Assembly: GCA_037576195.1 (NCBI GenBank)
Contig: CM075101.1
Location: 9,796,001-9,860,000 of the forward strand
Length of the DNA: 64,000 bases
Source: Phytoseiulus persimilis
Taxonomy: Eukaryota > Arthropoda > Arachnida > Mesostigmata > Phytoseiidae
Direction of reading: 5' to 3'
Made by a program: the position numbers and the translations under genes. The notes beneath the pieces are model-generated. The model ran no database searches and was not told where the DNA came from. It saw nothing but the letters and a program-made list of their open reading frames with translations. Below are positions 59,804 to 64,000 of this stretch, piece after piece; positions within the stretch are counted from its first letter, which is position 1; each line of letters begins with the position of its first letter.

Positions 59804-62167
59804 TCCGATGAATAATATAGGACTGCTCCAGGGATGCTCCGCTGACATCCGATCTCGTTGATTGTGAGCGTGCCTCCGGGCATCTCAAATTATTCCGGCG
59901 CTTCATAGAACGCCTTTGGAAGTATTTCCAATATGCCCCATTGCCGTGCTCTCTTGCCATGGTCAGAAAGAATTGGTACCGCGCGGGGCTCGGGATATTT
60001 AGTGTTCCCTTTTTTTTTTATGGGAGAAAGCTGTGCACTCCAAAGTCAGAGTAATATGGTCGTTTTTCGCACTGTGAATTCGGGTGCGGATCTCCTGGAG
60101 GATCTGAAAACGTGGTGAGATCGCTCCTTGATGGCATCGCCAACCAAAACTGAATCTGGAATCGGAAACGAGAGCTCGGACCACACAAGAGTTCTAGAGC
60201 ATCAAAACGATTGAGATTGTTGGCGACTCCGACAATTATTTGTAGTGTTGTTTCGGAGACGGGCGAAGGCCGGTATGGCGCATATTTCTGGGAGAACTAA
60301 CGCTTAAAAATTAATATTTTTTCACATTTGAATAGTCGCGAAGCTCACTTCGACGGCAATCTACTGGGAAATGGAGGGGAGAAGGCCACCCACCTGGTAT
60401 TTTTGTGGATTTTAGGACGGTGTCTTGAGAAGACCCGCTGTTTCGTCACGCTCAACCAGAAGAGTAGCCTGACGGGGCGTATATTTTGGGCAGCTTCACC
60501 GAGCGTATGGGAAGAAATCGGAATGTGCGAGCAGTTCGATGTGATCAGAGATCAGACGTATCTCAACCTTAGTTCTTCCGCCTCGCCCCCATCTACCGAG
60601 TTTCCTGCGAGCTGTAAAACTGATTTCCCTTGTGGAAGAAAATAATCAGGGTCCAACTTCAGGCGGACTGGGGCACAATGAGGTAACGTTAGAGTTTGCC
60701 AAACATGGTATGCTCTCGGATGCGGGGAAAGTTTGCCAAAGATAGGATGATGTAATTGGGTATATGTTTTGAGGGGAGTCAGGAAATAATGGTGGAAGTT
60801 TTCGAGATACAGATCGGTTGTGTTCGGGGCGAAAGAGAAGGGAACTTCCATACTAGACGGACCAATGGGAACGCAGAGAGGGTTTGACACCCAATAAAAC
60901 GAGAAGATGGAGTACGACAATCTAGATCTTGTAAAAAGAATTCCTTAGCACGACGTTGGGATAAGGCGTGTCGCGTAATAACTCATTCAAGACTGGTAAT
61001 GGGTTGGGGCGACTAGCGATCGGTAAAGCTGATTGATGATGTACATAGATATGCTTCAATCGAAGGATGGCGGCAATAGGGCTGCTCATGACGTGTGGTC
61101 ACGAAACTTTGAAATGCTTCCCATTTCAACGATGATTCCTCTTCAATGAGCGCATTTCCTTTCGGGCCCGTCCTCGATCACGATTCCACGTCTCATGAGT
61201 CGAATTCCTTCGTGAGCCTCCCATCGCCAATTATCGATTGAGATATTTTTCGATTAACGGATACCATCTGAGACAGAAACCAAGTCGATAAACCCTCGGT
61301 GGAGTCGATGTGTTACGAGAGATTGTGTCTATTGTGTTGCTCGCGTGTCTCTTTGTAAATATTTGAGAGAAATGAATGAGCAATAAACTTGCCAAGTGGC
61401 TCGAACTAATGAATCTCCTGTTTTGAGTGGAGGAATGTCCAAGTTGTTAACCAGCGGATGAAAATGGGTGGACTTCTGCGGATTTCCTGTAAGTGCTGTT
61501 TGGCGATAATCAGTGCACAGTAGCCAACTCCGCAGTTAAGCTGATCAGGCTCAGGATCGGCGCCGCTTCAGTTTCGCCTTCCGCCCAGCGGCAACGAATT
61601 CTCCGGCCGCAATAGCTGGAAGCTATGAATGTGAACGAATCGACCGGTATATGTTCGAGAACCCATGAAGAACCGGAACGCATTCGCGGATTCCCAGCAG
61701 GTTCCATGAACCCTTCCTCGACTTCGATCTCCAGATATGACACGCCACTTCCGCGCGGTTATATGTACATAGCTTTATACTTTGTGTCGAAATCACTTGA
61801 GCACGAACCGGATCGGGCGACGATCTCCGTACTCTGTGTGCGTAGAGAAAACACGATTCGAATCATAATTTACTCGGATTTATCTCTCGAATGAACTACA
61901 CAAAAATGCTCCGGCACTAGGAATTCCCGGCTCATATTCTTAAAAGTAAACGAAACGCTTCTCCGACCGCGGCTGCGTTCTCCACCAACGGGGTAGTCCA
62001 GCACGCGAGCGAGCGAGTCGAAAGTCGTTTCTCTCATCGTGATCTCGGTCGGCTGAAGATTGCCCTAAGCCCACATCCGGAACGGCGGAGAATGCGTCGG
62101 TTTCGACCAAAATCAGGTGTTCTCGATACGAGGGAAATGTCGGGACTGATATCGTTCCCAGCGCTGT
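59804..62167. other. Intergenic region with no supportable gene
   Basis: Some 2.4 kb between the 3' ends of PISD (plus) and the unrecognised 254-aa gene (minus), so it should hold both 3' UTRs. A near-signal AATATA-like sequence follows the PISD stop within 20 bp; I see no canonical AATAAA there. It is AT-richer than the neighbouring exons. Confidence 0.45.
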
Positions 62168-63012
62168 TCATTCAAGGTCGACCAAGGCAGCCCTGGGTGG
62201 CTTGGGAACCGCTGCTGATGAATCAGATTCGGCAGACGCGAAACTCGGATCGGTCCACACAAGCTCATGAGTGCTTTCGAACTTCTCACGGGTCATATAT
62301 CCGGGGAGATTCTCCGAGATTGCAGGAACAATCGCTGCAATCCACAAGTTGTAAAATCGGATCATATCTATATCGGGTTGTTGAATGTATTTCAGAGCAG
62401 AGTAGAGATCATTGAAGGTTTTCGTCCACTTCGGTTCGTCCACAAAGTGGTAAGCTCCTCCGGGGAACCTCTTGTTGACGGTAACAATGTCGAGCTCAGC
62501 GTTTGCGAGAAATTCGTCTAAGAGCTTCGTTCCTTCAGCAAACTTCTCGAGTTCGGGGGTCGGCATCGGTTTCGACAGAAACGCTTGCAAGTCCAGGAAC
62601 TGGAAAGCCTGCATTGAATACAGGAGTGCCTTCATTCGATCGTCTCTGACCCAGCGACCCAGCCAACGATCGTTCTCGTGGGTCCACCCATCGTAGCGGC
62701 CCAGTAGGACTTCTTCGAGGAACGTGTTCGACATGCCGGATTCGCTGGTCGAGTAACTAGAATCAGGTAGCCCGCAATCGGACAGAAGCTCGAACTCCGA
62801 GTCATCATGACTGTAACCGCGAGACATTTCTGGAACTCAATGAAAACGTTCGAGTGAGTTACCTCAGCTGTATCGTCCGATCTGGAAGTTCCACCTCGTC
62901 AAAGATGGTCGTCAACGGAAACTTTCCGGCGAAACCACCGACGATGCTCTGCTCGGGTCGCGAAACGTTTCGACGGCCCTGTAAGATCAGCCGAAAACCA
63001 GCTCACCGTCAT
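62168..63012 (-). CDS. Unrecognised 254-residue protein, 3 exons
   Basis: Proposed coding exons are 63012-63007 (ATG ACG only), 62978-62863 and 62810-62168, with GT-AG introns and matching phases; they sum to 255 codons including the stop. An in-frame TGA lies just upstream of the ATG. The second exon reads SIVGGFAGKFPLTTIFDEVE and continues LPDRTIQL. The third begins SHDDSEFELLSDCGLPDSSY (acidic, Ser-rich) and then looks like a folded, mostly helical domain rich in Trp, Phe and Leu, for example YDGWTHENDRWLGRWV, LYSMQAFQFLDLQAFL, YSALKYIQQPDIDMIRFYNL and WIAAIVPAISENLPGYM. The tail, ending AAVPKPPRAALVDLE, looks disordered. There is no signal peptide or obvious membrane span, so it is probably cytosolic or nuclear. 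A shorter alternative starts at the ATG at 62827 within a single 220-codon frame. I recognise no domain. Confidence 0.72.
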
Positions 63013-64000
63013 CACTGAGCGACATCATCTCGTGAACGTCAACGAGAAGCCCAAAAATAGGATGATAAGAAGACGTCCGGGCGTCTTAGGAAACAGCAAC
63101 ACGCTCCACCACTTGCACGTACCCGAAGGCCTTGGCTGCAGCAATACAAGGATGTCCGCCCACGACGTTTCACCTCAGCCTTCATTGGATTTCGCGTGGT
63201 CAGTCCGAGGCATCAGTCTTCATCTCTCCGCGCAGAAGCCCGAGTATGGGGAATTCCTCTGCTGTCCCCATCTAATCGACTTTCTCCCGCCTCGTTTTCA
63301 CTTCAATCTCGAGCTCCCACAGCCGGATTCCGAGCAAGTTGCAAGGCGACTTCGGAGCTTCCCGCCGCCGCAAAGTGGCCAAATAGGTGGACAAAAATCA
63401 TATCGGAAGCTCGGTATTCTGAGAATAGGATCATATACCTAAGACTGTGAGAAGCAAGAGACCACTTCTATTTTGTATCCGAGATCGTTTTCCCGCGAAA
63501 TGAGCAAAATCTGCACCCCTGGCACCCACTTTTTACGTTGTTTGACTGTTCAGCGGGGATGAAAATAGAAAACGGAAGTGTGCCGGTGGTGTATCGGTTT
63601 CATACTTCGATTGAGATCCGAGACAAGAGACCGAGCCACTCAGCCGGCCGATTTTTGAGCTCTGACGTTCATATGAACCTCATGAAATTCAGTGAAATTT
63701 CACCGACAACCGCCTGTTTCAAAGGACGGGGGAAACATGTTTGCCGGCATTTGCGGGCCACGGGGTTGGTACCATGTTTCAGCCCATCCTGTCCAGCTTC
63801 CAACCGCACCGGTAATTGGTTGCGGAAAGGGTCTAGCTCGTTAGGTGCCCCACCTCCACCGATTCTCCTGAAAACAGCAGAATCGCGTTCCCGATGTGAA
63901 GGAACGGGTTTCTGAATTTCTCAGCCTTTTCCGTTATCTGGATCCGAATCTATTAACATTATTCAAAAATAGTTCATTCAAATCCGCATGGTCAAGAGCA
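63013..64000. other. Right-edge region with no supportable gene
   Basis: This should contain the promoter of the unrecognised 254-aa gene. Short minus-strand segments such as GHPCIAAAKAFGYVQVVERV (near 63090-63160) hint at protein-like sequence but lack consistent splice sites and phase. I see nothing else. Confidence 0.4.

Noticed and set aside
63086-63410. Minus-strand peptides resembling ankyrin repeats (GHPCIAAAKAFGYVQVVERV, HFAAAGSSEVALQLARNP)
   Set aside because: They lie in separate short frames with stops between and no phase-consistent splice sites; the likeness is weak.

Overview
This is eukaryotic nuclear DNA, almost certainly from an arthropod. The genes have many short spliceosomal introns with GT-AG ends, phases join cleanly, and the proteins are metazoan (DEPDC5, PISD, METTL18, PRPF18, an invertebrate-type beta-1,4-GalNAc transferase). 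Near 50% GC, compact introns and low coding density fit a parasitiform mite such as a phytoseiid (Galendromus/Metaseiulus-like). That is inference, not a database match. I found no operons, CRISPR arrays, phage or viral remains.

Layout. (1) 1-2180, minus: 5' part of a secreted Ser/Thr/Pro-rich, mucin-like protein that runs off the left edge. (2) 2181-15993: 13.8 kb with no gene I can support. (3) 15994-18040, minus: PRPF18, complete in 7 exons. (4) 18716-20000, plus: a beta-1,4-GalNAc-transferase-like Golgi enzyme in 3 exons, divergent from PRPF18. (5) 21372-22698, minus: METTL18, convergent with it. (6) 23557-23881: a pogo/Tigger-type MITE with perfect 23-bp terminal inverted repeats and a TA target-site duplication. 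(7) 26710-29584, plus: last three exons of an unrecognised single-pass membrane protein. (8) 29585-38974: no supportable gene. (9) 38975-59803, plus: PISD. The four core exons are certain; a probable first coding exon lies 12.5 kb upstream. Its 6,980-bp intron contains the whole DEPDC5 gene (52021-57560, minus, 11 coding exons, about 1,452 aa). (10) 62168-63012, minus: an unrecognised 254-aa protein in three exons. (11) 63013-64000: nothing supportable.

The genes are mostly conserved housekeeping functions: pre-mRNA splicing, Golgi glycosylation, protein histidine methylation, mitochondrial phosphatidylethanolamine synthesis and GATOR1 control of TORC1. I see no new multi-gene system. The best leads are the DEPDC5-in-PISD nesting, two unrecognised genes, the Ile/Tyr specificity position in the glycosyltransferase, the MGST processing motif in PISD, two stop-free introns whose length is a multiple of three, and the pogo-type MITE. 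Exon boundaries were read by eye from splice signals, phase and remembered family sequences, so single-base errors are possible.
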